A DNA stretch of 64,000 nt from Paeniglutamicibacter terrestris (GCF_012271785.1 NZ_JAAWVT010000004.1:1-64000), one strand, 5' to 3'. Positions 51,838 to 61,050 are shown, counted from the stretch's first letter. The notes: generated from the letters alone by a model not told the origin. Program-made: numbers and translations.

Positions 51838-52025
51838 CGCGAAGAAGTGAAGACCTTTCCAGCAAAGCGGCGAGTAAGTCGTTAATAGAACACCGAAGTA
51901 TGCGTTTTTAGCAAAGAAGGCAGAGTTGTCCTGGCTCCCGCGTTGGTGCGTAAACCTCACGAGGTTCGGTGGACATCTATTCGGCAGGAAACCCGGGGTT
52001 GCGCCCGGACATTCGCCCTGCAAGC

Positions 52026-52823
52026 ATGAAACCGATGACTGACCAGCTGAAATACCTCGCGGCCTACGATGAGCAACTACGCACAGATGCTGAAACACCC
52101 AGCGCTATCCGGGTGGAGGTCGAAGGCCCCGTCCGGCTGGTGACATTCGCCGGTGGGCGCGGTTTCGTCACCTACAGAGATCTTGGAACGCTCGACGCCG
52201 GTGGAATCAACCAGCTCGTGAATCGGGCGTTGAATTACTACCGCGCCGATCCGGCCATTACCCAGGTCGAGTGGAAAACCCGTGGGCACGACCGAGCCCC
52301 GGGTCTACACGAAGCACTACTGGATCACGGATTCCGGCCAGATGAACCAGAATCGATCATGATCGGCGCTCTGGAGGGGTTATGTCGCGGGGTTCAAACC
52401 CCTCAGGGGGTTCTCCTGCGACGCGTCACCGGTGATAGCGATATTCGCGCCATGAGTGAAATGGTCGAGGAGGCATTCGGCGATCCCGCCAGCACCCGCC
52501 TTGCCGATGCCCTCATCGGGCGTCTGGCACGCAACGACGGCATGGAATTATGGGTGGCCGAGACCGATGGTCGCATGGTCAGCGCGGGCAGGCTCGAACC
52601 CGTTCCGAACACCGACTTCGTCGGCATTTGGGGAGGAGCCACTCTGGAGGCTTACCGTGGTCGCGGGATATACCGCGCGCTAACTGCTGAGCGTGCGCGT
52701 TCGGCCATGGCTTCGGGCAAAAAATTGGTCCACAGCGATTCGACGGAGTACTCCCGGCCTATTCTGGAACGTTCCGGACTGATCAAGGTTTCCACCACCA
52801 CGCCCTACAACTGGTCGCGCTAA
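52026..52823 (+). CDS. GNAT family N-acetyltransferase
   Basis: 265 residues with two GNAT-like halves. The C-terminal half is the better one: MELWVAETDGRMVSAGRLE near residue 170 and the acetyl-CoA loop TLEAYRGRGIYRALTAERAR near 205 (R-G-R-G-I/x-Y). The N-terminal half (VEGPVRLVTFAGGRGFVTYR) is diverged. The start is uncertain: ATG 52026, ATG 52035 or an upstream GTG at 51969 with GAGG; none is clearly best. Substrate unknown. It is divergent from the RamB-like gene. Confidence 0.8.
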   Translation: MKPMTDQLKYLAAYDEQLRTDAETPSAIRVEVEGPVRLVTFAGGRGFVTYRDLGTLDAGGINQLVNRALNYYRADPAITQVEWKTRGHDRAPGLHEALLDHGFRPDEPESIMIGALEGLCRGVQTPQGVLLRRVTGDSDIRAMSEMVEEAFGDPASTRLADALIGRLARNDGMELWVAETDGRMVSAGRLEPVPNTDFVGIWGGATLEAYRGRGIYRALTAERARSAMASGKKLVHSDSTEYSRPILERSGLIKVSTTTPYNWSR

Positions 52824-52997
52824 CCCCCTCGAAGGTCAGCGTTAGCCACCACTGGGTGGACAATGAACTCCGGGTCAACGTTCGGATCCGTGGCGACAAC
52901 AACGTCCTCCAGTCGCTCCAAAAGACTAGATCGAGTCGCCCCGGCCACCGACTCGGGCACCGAGACTAAGTCGGCGGCCACCGGTCCGGCGGAGGGT

Positions 52998-54224
52998 TTA
53001 GGTATAGAGCGATAGTGGCTGCAACTCGCCATGCAAGAAGTGGGCCCCAACTTCGATCTTCTTGTAGTCGACGGGGTCATGCAGGGTATGCGTGCGTACA
53101 TTTCGCCAGAATAGGTCCAACCCTACGGAATTGGCTGTTGAGCTGGCGCCGGTGACCTCATAAATGCGGTTCGCGACCTCAATGCCGGTTTCGGTGGCCA
53201 CAACTTTGAGCTCGGCAATGGCAATGGCATACTCACCGCGCTGCTGCGCGGTGAGCTCGTGCGAGCGGGCGACCTCGGTATCAAAGCGACGGTTCAATTT
53301 CTCCGCAAGCGCCTCCACTGCTGCAGTTCGCGCCTTGAGCTCCCCGATAGTGCGCTGGAAAATCACGTCGTGCGCGTAGCTTTCGGCATCAGAGAGGAAC
53401 CAGGCGTTTTTGCGCGCCAGCAGTAGTTCACGTCCCTTGGCCAGTGCGCCCTGAGCGACACCGAGGTAAAAGTTGCCGAAGCCCAACTGCACACCGGGTG
53501 TCAACAGCGAGGCGATGGGCTCGTCGGTGACTTCGCCAAGGATATCTTGCGGGTGCACCGCAACATCGGTGTACTTCACCGAACCAGAAGCCGTCAGCCG
53601 CTGTCCTAGGTGATCCCAATCCCCCAGTAGCTCCAATCCTTCTCGCCCGGTATCCAGCACAAAAGCCAACACCTTGCCGTGGTTTGCCCCGCCATCGATG
53701 ACCGCGTTGACGATGATGACCTCGCCAACACCGGAGCCGGTGGAGAAGCGCTTCAGCCCGTTAAGTCGGTAACCCTCGCCATCTTCGGTGAGCACCAAAG
53801 TCGGGTCCACGGGGTTCACCGAGTCGCCCCAGAGCCAGCCGCCCTCCACGGTCCGACGCCACCAGGTTGCTTGGTTTGCCGGGGCAGCATAAAAGCCGAT
53901 GCCTGCCTGATTAAAGTAGTGGTAAGCCAACAGTTGCGAGATCGATCCGTCGGCAGTGGCCAGGATGCGCACGGTGTGGAAGGCGGATTCGAAGTGTCCC
54001 CCGCCGCCACCGAATTCCGCGGGCACTAGTAGGTTCAGCAGACCCGAGGAACGCAACAATTCGGCTTCGGCGCGCGGTGTCGCGTTGGCGCGGTCGCGCT
54101 CCAGCGCGTTGGCGGCAAGGGTCTCGGCGACCGACTGAGCGATGGTGCTCCAGTGGGAGATCTCCGCTTCATCAGCCTGAGAGGTCCAGGGGGTTCGGCG
54201 CAGGGTTTGGGGTTGGGCAATCAT
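52998..54224 (-). CDS. Acyl-CoA-dehydrogenase-fold flavin monooxygenase (DszC/SfnB-like)
   Basis: 408 residues of the acyl-CoA dehydrogenase superfamily, in the branch that includes DszC (dibenzothiophene monooxygenase) and SfnB. Segments: LLVPAEFGGGGGHFESAFH near residue 65, GDSVNPVDPTLVLTEDGEG near 132, LNGLKRFSTGSGVGEVIIV near 152, RLTASGSVKYTDVAV near 208 and YEVTGASSTANSVGLDLFWR near 368, ending in a His-containing RTHTLHDPVDYKK. In DszC-type enzymes reduced FMN and O2 oxygenate sulfur. It is the last gene of the SAM-riboswitch-led operon, 15 nt behind the DszA-like gene. Its own flavin reductase is not in the operon. Confidence 0.84.
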   Translation of the reverse strand: MIAQPQTLRRTPWTSQADEAEISHWSTIAQSVAETLAANALERDRANATPRAEAELLRSSGLLNLLVPAEFGGGGGHFESAFHTVRILATADGSISQLLAYHYFNQAGIGFYAAPANQATWWRRTVEGGWLWGDSVNPVDPTLVLTEDGEGYRLNGLKRFSTGSGVGEVIIVNAVIDGGANHGKVLAFVLDTGREGLELLGDWDHLGQRLTASGSVKYTDVAVHPQDILGEVTDEPIASLLTPGVQLGFGNFYLGVAQGALAKGRELLLARKNAWFLSDAESYAHDVIFQRTIGELKARTAAVEALAEKLNRRFDTEVARSHELTAQQRGEYAIAIAELKVVATETGIEVANRIYEVTGASSTANSVGLDLFWRNVRTHTLHDPVDYKKIEVGAHFLHGELQPLSLYT

Positions 54225-54239
54225 GGTTCTGCTTCTTTC

Positions 54240-55682
54240 CTAGGCTTGGTTTTCAGCCAAGACGGCTTCGGGAGTGGCGCTTGCCGCGGCATCGGCAGCG
54301 GAAGACTTATTGGCGTAGGCGCCGCGGTAGACGGCGGCCGGGTGAGTGTCTGCCACCTTGGTGTTGCCCTCTCCAGCGACGTATTCGCGGAGGGTTGAAC
54401 CCTCATAGTTTTCCCACACCCGCCCGCGCTTACGCAGTTCTGGGACCACCAGATCACTGAACTGCTCGAAGGATCCAGGAGTCACCGCGTAGGCCAGGTT
54501 GATGCCGTCGAGTCCCGACTCGTCAACCCAACGCTCCACCTCATCGGCGACGGTCTCGGCGGACCCGACAAAGACCGGTCCAATCCCGCCAATGCCGAGA
54601 TAGTCGGCAATCGCATTGGGGGTCCATGACCTAGTGGGATCCGCGGTGGTGAATATGGACAGTGCCGAGCGCGCGGCGTTGGTATCGATGTACTTCAGTT
54701 CCTCGTCACCTGCGTACTTGCTCAAATCCAAACCCGACCATCCACCATAGAAGGTCATGGCACCTTCGCGGGAGGAATATGACTGGTACTCGCGGTACAG
54801 CGCTTCGGCCTTGGCATCGGAGTCGGCCACCACGGTGGTGACCAACGCGTAGAGCTTGGCGGCATCGCGCGGGCGCCCCACCAGTTCAAATTCGTCGCGG
54901 ATCGCCTCGGTCTGCCGGCGGGTGACAGTGGTGTTGATCGAGTTGAGGAAGATCCCTTCGGCGTGTGTCGCTCCGAAACGACGGCCGCGGGACGAGGCCC
55001 CGGCTTGGAAGATGGCGGGGGTGCGCTGAATGGACGGCTCTGAGAGGTGGATGCCTGGCACCTTGTAGTAGGTGCCGTCGTGGTTGATCGGGTGGACCTT
55101 GGCAGGGTCGGTATAGATCCCGCGTTCCCTGTCCTTGACGACAGCCCCGTCTTCCCATGATCCTTCCCAGAGCTTGTACACAACTTCCATGAATTCGTCA
55201 GCCAGATCGTAGCGCTCGTCGTGATCCAGCTGGCGGGTGTATCCCAGATTTCGGGCCGCTGACTCAAGGTAACTGGTCACCACGTTCCAACCGATCCGGC
55301 CTCCGGTGAGGTGGTCAAGGGTGGAGAACTTGCGCGCCAAGGCGTAGGGCTGTTCGTAGGTCAGCGCGCTAGTCACCGCGAACCCGAGATTCTTGGTGAC
55401 AGCCGCCATCGCGGAGACCTGCATAAATGGGTCATTGAGCGGGACCTGGTCGGCATCCAACAATGCCGGAGCGCTGGAGTTTTGATAAACATCGTAGATG
55501 CCCAACACATCCGCAAGGAAGAGAGCGTCGAAGCCACCAGATTCGAGGGTCTTGGCGAGGGATGTCCAATATTCGAGGGTGTTGTAGCCGTCAGCGCGGT
55601 TCTCCGGATGGCGCCAGAGCCCTGGACTCTGGTGCGTCGGGGTAGTCATGTCGAAGGCGTTGAGGGAGATACGTTGTGCCAT
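54240..55682 (-). CDS. LLM-class flavin monooxygenase, DszA/NtaA/SnaA family
   Basis: 480 residues of the bacterial luciferase-like FMNH2-dependent monooxygenases, in the long NtaA/SnaA/DszA branch that cleaves C-S or C-N bonds. Typical segments: HQSPGLWRHPENRADGYNTL near residue 17, GGFDALFLADVLGIYDVY near 48, GRIGWNVVTSYLESAARNLG near 127, HDERYDLADEFMEVVYKLWEGSW near 153 and PAIFQAGASSRGRRFGATHAEGIFL near 218. It follows two sugar-type permease genes by 19 nt and precedes a DszC-like gene. Together with the SAM riboswitch this favours desulfurisation of an organosulfur compound. The exact substrate is unknown. Confidence 0.87.
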   Translation of the reverse strand: MAQRISLNAFDMTTPTHQSPGLWRHPENRADGYNTLEYWTSLAKTLESGGFDALFLADVLGIYDVYQNSSAPALLDADQVPLNDPFMQVSAMAAVTKNLGFAVTSALTYEQPYALARKFSTLDHLTGGRIGWNVVTSYLESAARNLGYTRQLDHDERYDLADEFMEVVYKLWEGSWEDGAVVKDRERGIYTDPAKVHPINHDGTYYKVPGIHLSEPSIQRTPAIFQAGASSRGRRFGATHAEGIFLNSINTTVTRRQTEAIRDEFELVGRPRDAAKLYALVTTVVADSDAKAEALYREYQSYSSREGAMTFYGGWSGLDLSKYAGDEELKYIDTNAARSALSIFTTADPTRSWTPNAIADYLGIGGIGPVFVGSAETVADEVERWVDESGLDGINLAYAVTPGSFEQFSDLVVPELRKRGRVWENYEGSTLREYVAGEGNTKVADTHPAAVYRGAYANKSSAADAAASATPEAVLAENQA

Positions 55683-55701
55683 GGGTGCTCGAGCCCTGTC
55701 T

Positions 55702-56802
55702 TTAGGTAGTTGTTCTCGCGGTGGAGCGCGCTGCCGGTCGAGTGAACAGCCGAGTCAAGATTCCTGTGCCAGACGGAAGGTTCCGGGAAAGTAGAACCCC
55801 GAGCAACAGAATGGCCAGCAACACCACACCGCGGCCCAACCCCTGCCAGAAGAAGGAGAGTCCGACCAGGTTCATCCCGTTGCTCAGCAATCCGAAGATC
55901 AGCACGCCCATAAGGGTTCCGGGCACCGAGACTCGGGAGAAGCGTGAGAGCGTGGCGCCGATGAAGACCGCGCCGATAGCGTCCATCAGGTAGGCCTGGC
56001 CGGAACCGGGAACAAAGCCGTTGGTCCGGGAGGCCAGAATGACCCCGGCAAACCCGCCAACAAGAGAACAGAGCAGGTACGCCGAAACAGTGATCCGGTT
56101 GATGCGCAACCCGGAGATCCGTGCAGCGGTGGGCTGTTCCCCGGTGACAGTGACCGAACGTCCCCAACGTGTCGTTCCAAGCAACGCTCCGATGAACAGT
56201 GCGACCAATGCAGCACTGACGATGACGCCGTCCACATCGAGCAGGTAGCCGCGGCCTAGCAGCGCGAATTCGATCGGTACTCGCGGCTTCGAGAGATAGA
56301 TGGGCGCCCCACCACCGGTGAGCAGTTGCTGGACGCTGCTGCCGATGAACCAAACGCTCAGTGTTGCCAAGAAGGGCGGAATGCGTAGGCCAACGATCAA
56401 TGCCGCATTAACGACTCCGACCAATAGTCCGAAGAACAATCCCACGACAATGGCAACCCACGCCCTATAGCCGTCTGCGATCAGCGCAGCCGACGCCAGT
56501 GCGGCAAGGTCCACGGCAACACCGATGGAGAGGTCGATGCCGCCGGCCCTGACCACCACGGTCAAACCCGTAGCCACCAACGCAAGGATCGCCATTTGAC
56601 CCAGCACCCCTACCAGATTCCCAACGCTCAGAAAGACTGGGGAGAGCAACGAGAAGCCCAGCAGAATGGCTGCCAATGCCACCGGCGCGATCAATCGCGG
56701 AGCAAGGGATCGCCAACGGCGGGGAACGGTGACCGGAGATAGTTCACGCGTCTCTGACCGCGGAGCGGGGAGATTTTTTTGGGGTTGTTGGGTGATAGTC
56801 AT
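55702..56802 (-). CDS. ABC transporter permease, ribose/RbsC type (second permease)
   Basis: 366 residues, about 9-10 membrane helices, BPD_transp_2 family. Features: LTVVVRAGGIDLSIGVAVDLAAL near residue 85 (the GGIDLSVG signature), GLRIPPFLATLSVWFIGSS near 140, and GVILASRTNGFVPGSGQAYLMDAIGAV near 250. ATG 56802 overlaps the stop of the first permease by 4 nt (ATGA); a longer upstream extension is antisense-like and unlikely. It forms a heteromeric pore with the neighbouring permease. The family usually imports sugars or autoinducer-2, but the operon context suggests a sulfur compound. Confidence 0.88.
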   Translation of the reverse strand: MTITQQPQKNLPAPRSETRELSPVTVPRRWRSLAPRLIAPVALAAILLGFSLLSPVFLSVGNLVGVLGQMAILALVATGLTVVVRAGGIDLSIGVAVDLAALASAALIADGYRAWVAIVVGLFFGLLVGVVNAALIVGLRIPPFLATLSVWFIGSSVQQLLTGGGAPIYLSKPRVPIEFALLGRGYLLDVDGVIVSAALVALFIGALLGTTRWGRSVTVTGEQPTAARISGLRINRITVSAYLLCSLVGGFAGVILASRTNGFVPGSGQAYLMDAIGAVFIGATLSRFSRVSVPGTLMGVLIFGLLSNGMNLVGLSFFWQGLGRGVVLLAILLLGVLLSRNLPSGTGILTRLFTRPAARSTARTTT

Positions 56803-57806
56803 TTGGCAGTGTTCCTTCCGCGAACAACCACGACGGCGAGTACCAACAGGATCAACACGCCCTTGGCGGCACCGACCCACTGGCTGGCGACTCCCAGCAG
56901 CGTCAGCCCATTGGCCAGCCCTGCCACAAAGATCGCGGCAACTACTGTGCCGGGGATATTCACCACCAGTCGACGCGAGAAGACGGTAGACATGTAGGCA
57001 ACCAGGATGATGTCCAGCAGGATTTGTCCGCCGATTCCGGGGACTGCTGCGGAGAGCCGGGAAGCCAGCAGAACCCCGGCGATGCCGCCGAGGACGCCGC
57101 TGATCACGTAGCTCATAAAGCGGTGACGGGCAACGGACAGGCCGGCAATTGAGGCAGCAATGGAATTCTGTCCCACCGCATAGCTATGTACACCCCACGA
57201 TGTCCTGGCCACTGCCCACCACGACACCAACGCGGCGACGGCCAAGACCAGCACGGAGGCAGGTAACCCGGCGATGCTACCCTGGCGCAGCCAAAGGAAG
57301 ACACCCCCATCGAGCGCGACCTTGATATTGTCGCTGACCACTAGATCCAGAGATGTAGCGATGCCCATCGTGGCCAACGTCGCAAGGAGCGGCCGCAGAC
57401 CCAGAATCACTGCCGCACCGTTAAGCGCACCCAGAGCTGCGGCCACAGCCAGACCGGTCAACACCGCGCGCAGGCTTCCCGCACCGGCTGCAGCTGCAAC
57501 CGCGGTAACGCTCCCGGCCAAACCTGCTGTGGCGCCGACGGACAGGTCGATACCGCCCTCCAAGACATCGTCACCCCCGGTGATGATCACCACGGCCAAT
57601 CCGATGCCGGCGATGCCGAATACCGCTGCCTGGTTTAGCACCGAGGACAGGTTCTCCCACTGCAGGAAGTATGGCGATCCGAGGGCAAAGATCCCTAGGA
57701 CCAGAACGACAACGCCATAGCCAGCCCACGCGAGCAGCGACGGGCGTTTCCGCGTCGGCGTCGGCGCACCGGTATCCCCAGGGATTTCAAGAATTGCGGT
57801 GCTCAT
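56799..57806 (-). CDS. ABC transporter permease, ribose/RbsC type (first permease)
   Basis: 335 residues of the BPD_transp_2 family. Features: GLAVVIITGGDDVLEGGIDLSVGATAGLAG near residues 69-98, LRPLLATLATMGIATSLDLV near 140, and IAGVLLASRLSAAVPGIGGQ near 245. GGDD before the GGIDLSVG motif is a small insertion relative to RbsC. Its start overlaps the ATPase stop by 4 nt and its stop overlaps the next permease start by 4 nt, so translation is coupled throughout. Confidence 0.88.
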   Translation of the reverse strand: MSTAILEIPGDTGAPTPTRKRPSLLAWAGYGVVVLVLGIFALGSPYFLQWENLSSVLNQAAVFGIAGIGLAVVIITGGDDVLEGGIDLSVGATAGLAGSVTAVAAAAGAGSLRAVLTGLAVAAALGALNGAAVILGLRPLLATLATMGIATSLDLVVSDNIKVALDGGVFLWLRQGSIAGLPASVLVLAVAALVSWWAVARTSWGVHSYAVGQNSIAASIAGLSVARHRFMSYVISGVLGGIAGVLLASRLSAAVPGIGGQILLDIILVAYMSTVFSRRLVVNIPGTVVAAIFVAGLANGLTLLGVASQWVGAAKGVLILLVLAVVVVRGRNTAK

Positions 57807-59368
57807 GCGTCCTGCCTGACGTTGATGGGGTTAGTGGCTTTGGCAGAAAGCTCTGCGGCGCCGTTGGTTCCAGAGGCGATGGCCAGGAGTTTTTCGGTGG
57901 TGACAGCGTTGCCGGAGAGTTCGGCGGCGATGTTCCCGCGGTAGAGCACCAGGGTCCGATCGGCGATGCCGACCAGTTCCTCGAGGTCCACGCTGATCAG
58001 CAACACGGCCGCGCCGCCATCCACCAGTTCATTGATCTGGGCGTAGATTTGGGCGCGGCTGCCAACATCGACGCCGGAGGTCGGCTGATCCAGGACTAGC
58101 ACCGAGGCATCGCTCGCCAGCCACTTGGCCAGCACCACCTTTTGCTGGTTGCCGCCGGACAGACTTCCGGCAATCGCAGAGCCGTTGGCCGGGCGCACAT
58201 CAAGTTTGTTGATCAATCGTTGTGCAAGTTTGTTTTCCAGCGCCGGGGCGATCACGCCCAGTGACCGGGTAATCTTACTTAGAGCGGTCACGGAGATGTT
58301 CTCGGCCACGGTGTTGCGCAGGAAGATTCCATCGCGGCGTCGGTTGGAGGGCACGTAGGCTCCTCCGCGAGCGACAAAATCCGCCACGTCACGTACGCGC
58401 CCACCTTTCACCTCGACGGTTCCATGCCGCTTGGTGATGCCGGTGAGGGCATCGGCCAAAATCTCAATTCCGGAGCCCACCAGACCAGTGACAGCCAAGA
58501 CCTCGCCGGGCAAGACCTGAAAATCCAATCCGTTCAAGGCTCGTGGCACACCAAGCCCGGTAACTTTCAGCGCGGCGTCCTCCGTCTGGGGGCTACGAGG
58601 GGTGCGTCCATGGTCGAACTCCACGACCTTGCGTCCAACCATCAACTCCACCACGTCATCAAGGGTGTCCCCGGATCCCAGCGACACCTCACCGGCGTTT
58701 CGGCCATTGCGCAGCACGGTAATTCTGTCGGTGATGGTGTTCAGTTCCTGCAGGTAGTGGGAAATGTAGATGATGCCCACACCCACCTCCTGCAGACGGC
58801 GCAACGTGCCGAAGAGTTGCTCGACCTCGCCGGCCGCTAATGGTGCTGTGGGCTCGTCGAGAATCAAGACGCGCGGTTCGGAAAGCACCGCCCGGGTGAT
58901 CTGGATCAGCTGCTGTTGGGCAACGGTGAGTTGCCCTACCAGGAGCGCGGCATCGATGTTCTGCCCGGTGACCCGTTTAATGTCTGCGCTGGCCCGTTCC
59001 TCGAGCCGGCCGCGCCGGACCCAAGCCCCACCCAGTTTTCCAAGGCCCAGGTAAAGCTGTTCGGCGACGCTCAATTGTGGGGCCAGATACCGTTCCTGGT
59101 GAATCACGTGGATCCCTAGGGCCTCGGCATCGGCGGGGCAGGTTATCACCACGGGCTTGCCGTCGAGCAGGATGCTGCCCGAATCGGCGGTGTGGAGCCC
59201 CGTGAGAATCTTGATCAGGGTGGACTTCCCGGCACCATTCTCACCCACCAGTCCTAGGATCTGTCCAGAGGCCAGCTCGAGGGAAACCTCGGAGAGCACC
59301 TGGGCCGATCCGAAGGACTTGGTGATGCCGCTCATCGAGAGCAGTCGATCGTTAGATACCGAGGTCAT
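57803..59368 (-). CDS. ABC transporter ATP-binding protein, RbsA type (two ABC domains)
   Basis: 521 residues with two nucleotide-binding domains, as in ribose/galactose importers. First domain: Walker A GENGAGKST near residue 42, a diverged signature LTVAQQQLIQI near 145, Walker B RVLILDEPTAPL near 165 and H-loop YISHYLQEL. Second domain: the degenerate P-loop GLVGSGIEIL normal for RbsA, signature LSGGNQQKVVLAKW near 400, VLVLDQPTSGVDVGSR (Gln for the Walker B Glu) and LISVDLEEL, in which the H-loop His is Val. The second domain thus looks catalytically weak, which is common in this family. It overlaps both neighbours (17 nt with the binding protein, 4 nt with the permease). Confidence 0.9.
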   Translation of the reverse strand: MTSVSNDRLLSMSGITKSFGSAQVLSEVSLELASGQILGLVGENGAGKSTLIKILTGLHTADSGSILLDGKPVVITCPADAEALGIHVIHQERYLAPQLSVAEQLYLGLGKLGGAWVRRGRLEERASADIKRVTGQNIDAALLVGQLTVAQQQLIQITRAVLSEPRVLILDEPTAPLAAGEVEQLFGTLRRLQEVGVGIIYISHYLQELNTITDRITVLRNGRNAGEVSLGSGDTLDDVVELMVGRKVVEFDHGRTPRSPQTEDAALKVTGLGVPRALNGLDFQVLPGEVLAVTGLVGSGIEILADALTGITKRHGTVEVKGGRVRDVADFVARGGAYVPSNRRRDGIFLRNTVAENISVTALSKITRSLGVIAPALENKLAQRLINKLDVRPANGSAIAGSLSGGNQQKVVLAKWLASDASVLVLDQPTSGVDVGSRAQIYAQINELVDGGAAVLLISVDLEELVGIADRTLVLYRGNIAAELSGNAVTTEKLLAIASGTNGAAELSAKATNPINVRQDA

Positions 59369-60446
59369 GCCGCACCTGGTTCACGTTGGTTTTGTTAACG
59401 AATACGGGGTCTAGGTAGCTGGTGGTGGGGACCTCATCGGCACGATCGCCAAGGAAGAGCGCGACGTTTGCCACAGATGCGGCAGCCATGCCCTTGGTCT
59501 GTTGTGCCACCGTGCCGGTGTAGGAGCTTTCAGGGTCAGCAATCAGGTCCAAGGCGCCCGGTTCGGCGTCAACGCCGTACAGCTTGATGTCATTGCCCAA
59601 TGTGGGGTCGATGGCTTGGGCGGCGCCAATCAGCGGGATATCCCAGCAGCTCCAGATGGCGTCGACCTCTCCGGCGGGAAGGCGGCGCAGCTGGTCTTGG
59701 ATCTGCTTCTTGGCATCTTCGATAGTGCCCTCATACTTGTCCTGCAGCTCCGGATCCAAGATTTCGATTCCTGGGTAGTCCTCAAGCACCACTTTGAGTT
59801 CGCTGTACCGAATGCGGCAGGGAGTCACCCCGGGGAAACCATTAAAGACGAGAATCTTGCCCTTACCGCCGATATCTTCAGCAAGCGTTCGCGCAACGGT
59901 GGAACCGATGTTCCAATTGTCGCTGGTGACGTTATTGGCGCTGTATTCGGACTGAAAATCGACGGTGAACAGGGCAACACCAGCCTCGTTGATCTTTTTC
60001 AGAGCAGGACTCAACGTCTGTGCGTCACCGAGGATCACGATGATCGCATCGGGTTTCTGGGTGAGCAGGTTCTCCACATTGCTGACATGTTTGTCGTCCT
60101 TGGCCTCAGCCTGAGTAGCAATGACCGTGCCACCAAGGCCCTTGATCTTCGTCTGAAGTTCCTCATAAACGACGCGACTGAAGTCGTGGACGATGTCCTT
60201 GGCAGCGATGCCAACCGTCTTGCCTGCCAAGGACGGAACTCCAGCCAGCGGGTCGGCGGCAGCCGACGGGGCGCCAGCTACCGCGGTTCCCCCACCGGTG
60301 GAGATTGGCGCGGAAGCGGCCACGGGTTCTTTGAGCGAGCAGCCGGTGACAAGCAGTGTCATGGCGGCCGCGATGGCTGCGCCCTTCAGCATGGCGCGAT
60401 GCAACGCATTGCTAGACCGCGCACTGTGGGTCTGGAGAATTTCCAT
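59352..60446 (-). CDS. Substrate-binding lipoprotein of the ribose-type ABC importer
   Basis: 364 residues, Peripla_BP_4/RbsB-like fold. Lipoprotein signal: hydrophobic GAAIAAAMTLLV and lipobox VTGC near residue 36, then a Gly/Ala/Ser-rich linker. Fold segments: KTVGIAAKDIVHDFSRVVYE near 77, LLTQKPDAIIVILGD near 125, KILVFNGFPGVTPCRIRYSEL near 198 and DAIWSCWDIPLIGAAQAI near 265. Unlike RbsB it has three Cys/Trp-rich positions around the predicted cleft, compatible with a non-sugar ligand (weak inference). AAGGA lies 9 nt before the ATG. It is the first gene of the operon and directly follows the SAM riboswitch leader. Confidence 0.87.
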   Translation of the reverse strand: MEILQTHSARSSNALHRAMLKGAAIAAAMTLLVTGCSLKEPVAASAPISTGGGTAVAGAPSAAADPLAGVPSLAGKTVGIAAKDIVHDFSRVVYEELQTKIKGLGGTVIATQAEAKDDKHVSNVENLLTQKPDAIIVILGDAQTLSPALKKINEAGVALFTVDFQSEYSANNVTSDNWNIGSTVARTLAEDIGGKGKILVFNGFPGVTPCRIRYSELKVVLEDYPGIEILDPELQDKYEGTIEDAKKQIQDQLRRLPAGEVDAIWSCWDIPLIGAAQAIDPTLGNDIKLYGVDAEPGALDLIADPESSYTGTVAQQTKGMAAASVANVALFLGDRADEVPTTSYLDPVFVNKTNVNQVRHDLGI

Positions 60447-60519
60447 AAATCGAGTTCCTTCAACAATCTAGGCGGAGAAGAAATCGGTAAACAAACCGTC
60501 CCAAAGTTGGTGCGTGCGT

Positions 60520-60640
60520 GCCATGGGCGGAATCGCGAGATCTCCATCGGACCTGGCTGAAGCACTATTCACGGATTGCTTCGTGAACTTGCTGCGGCGT
60601 CAACAAGCCAGGTCTCTCGGCCGCTCTGGATGGGTACTCC
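60520..60640 (-). promoter_or_regulatory. SAM riboswitch (SAM-I/SAM-IV clan, probably SAM-IV) leading the organosulfur operon
   Basis: On the minus strand the leader shows the S-box core in order: CCATC (60633-60629), CAGAG, P2 GCGGC (60624-60620), CGAGAGA, then TTGACGCCGCAGCAA. P2 pairs with GCCGC (60598-60594), P3 is the TTCACG/CGTGAA hairpin (60587-60568), and P1 closes with GATGG (60548-60544). CCTGGCT in the P2 loop (60612-60606) is exactly complementary to AGCCAGG after P3 (60558-60552), the expected pseudoknot. There is no P4 hairpin, and GATT (60534-60531) can pair with AATC in the P3 loop; both points favour the actinobacterial SAM-IV form. Located 98 nt before the binding-protein start, it should turn the operon off when S-adenosylmethionine is plentiful. 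The expression platform is not obvious. Confidence 0.82.
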
Positions 60641-61050
60641 TCGATTTAAGCACTCGAGTTCATTCGAATAAATACGGTCGTAACATGGCGAGGAAGCAAC
60701 TCCTCGTGACGTCATTGGGCGTCTTCTTCACCTCTTGATGCAGTCATAAACGACCACCGGTCATCGCCAGCACGTCATATGTCGCAAGGATTCGTCTCTC
60801 TTCGTCGTCAATTTCGCGCAAGTCGCGATCGTATGGCCAGTCCAGTCAGTTCCCGTGGTGCTTAGCCGTCAGATTCATACCAAGCATTGTCAGCATTGTT
60901 TTCCCTTCCTGCTGCTGTGAACCGCGAACCGGCCGAATCAAAATGTGGATCCATCGGACCTACACGCCGGGCGGCAGCCAAAGAGGTTCACCGATTACAT
61001 GCTCCGATGAGTCGAGGAAATCTAGAATTGAGATACGGACAGAGGACCCA
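60641..61050. other. Divergent intergenic region upstream of the riboswitch and the small basic protein
   Basis: About 410 nt. It should hold the operon promoter (TTAAAT and TATTTATT are candidate -10 elements on the minus strand near 60655-60675) and the promoter for the small gene at 61051. Open frames here have no ribosome site. No repeat or RNA family is recognised. Confidence 0.4.

Noticed and set aside
60514-60738. 74-residue plus-strand frame
   Set aside because: It is antisense to the SAM aptamer, which explains the sequence constraint.
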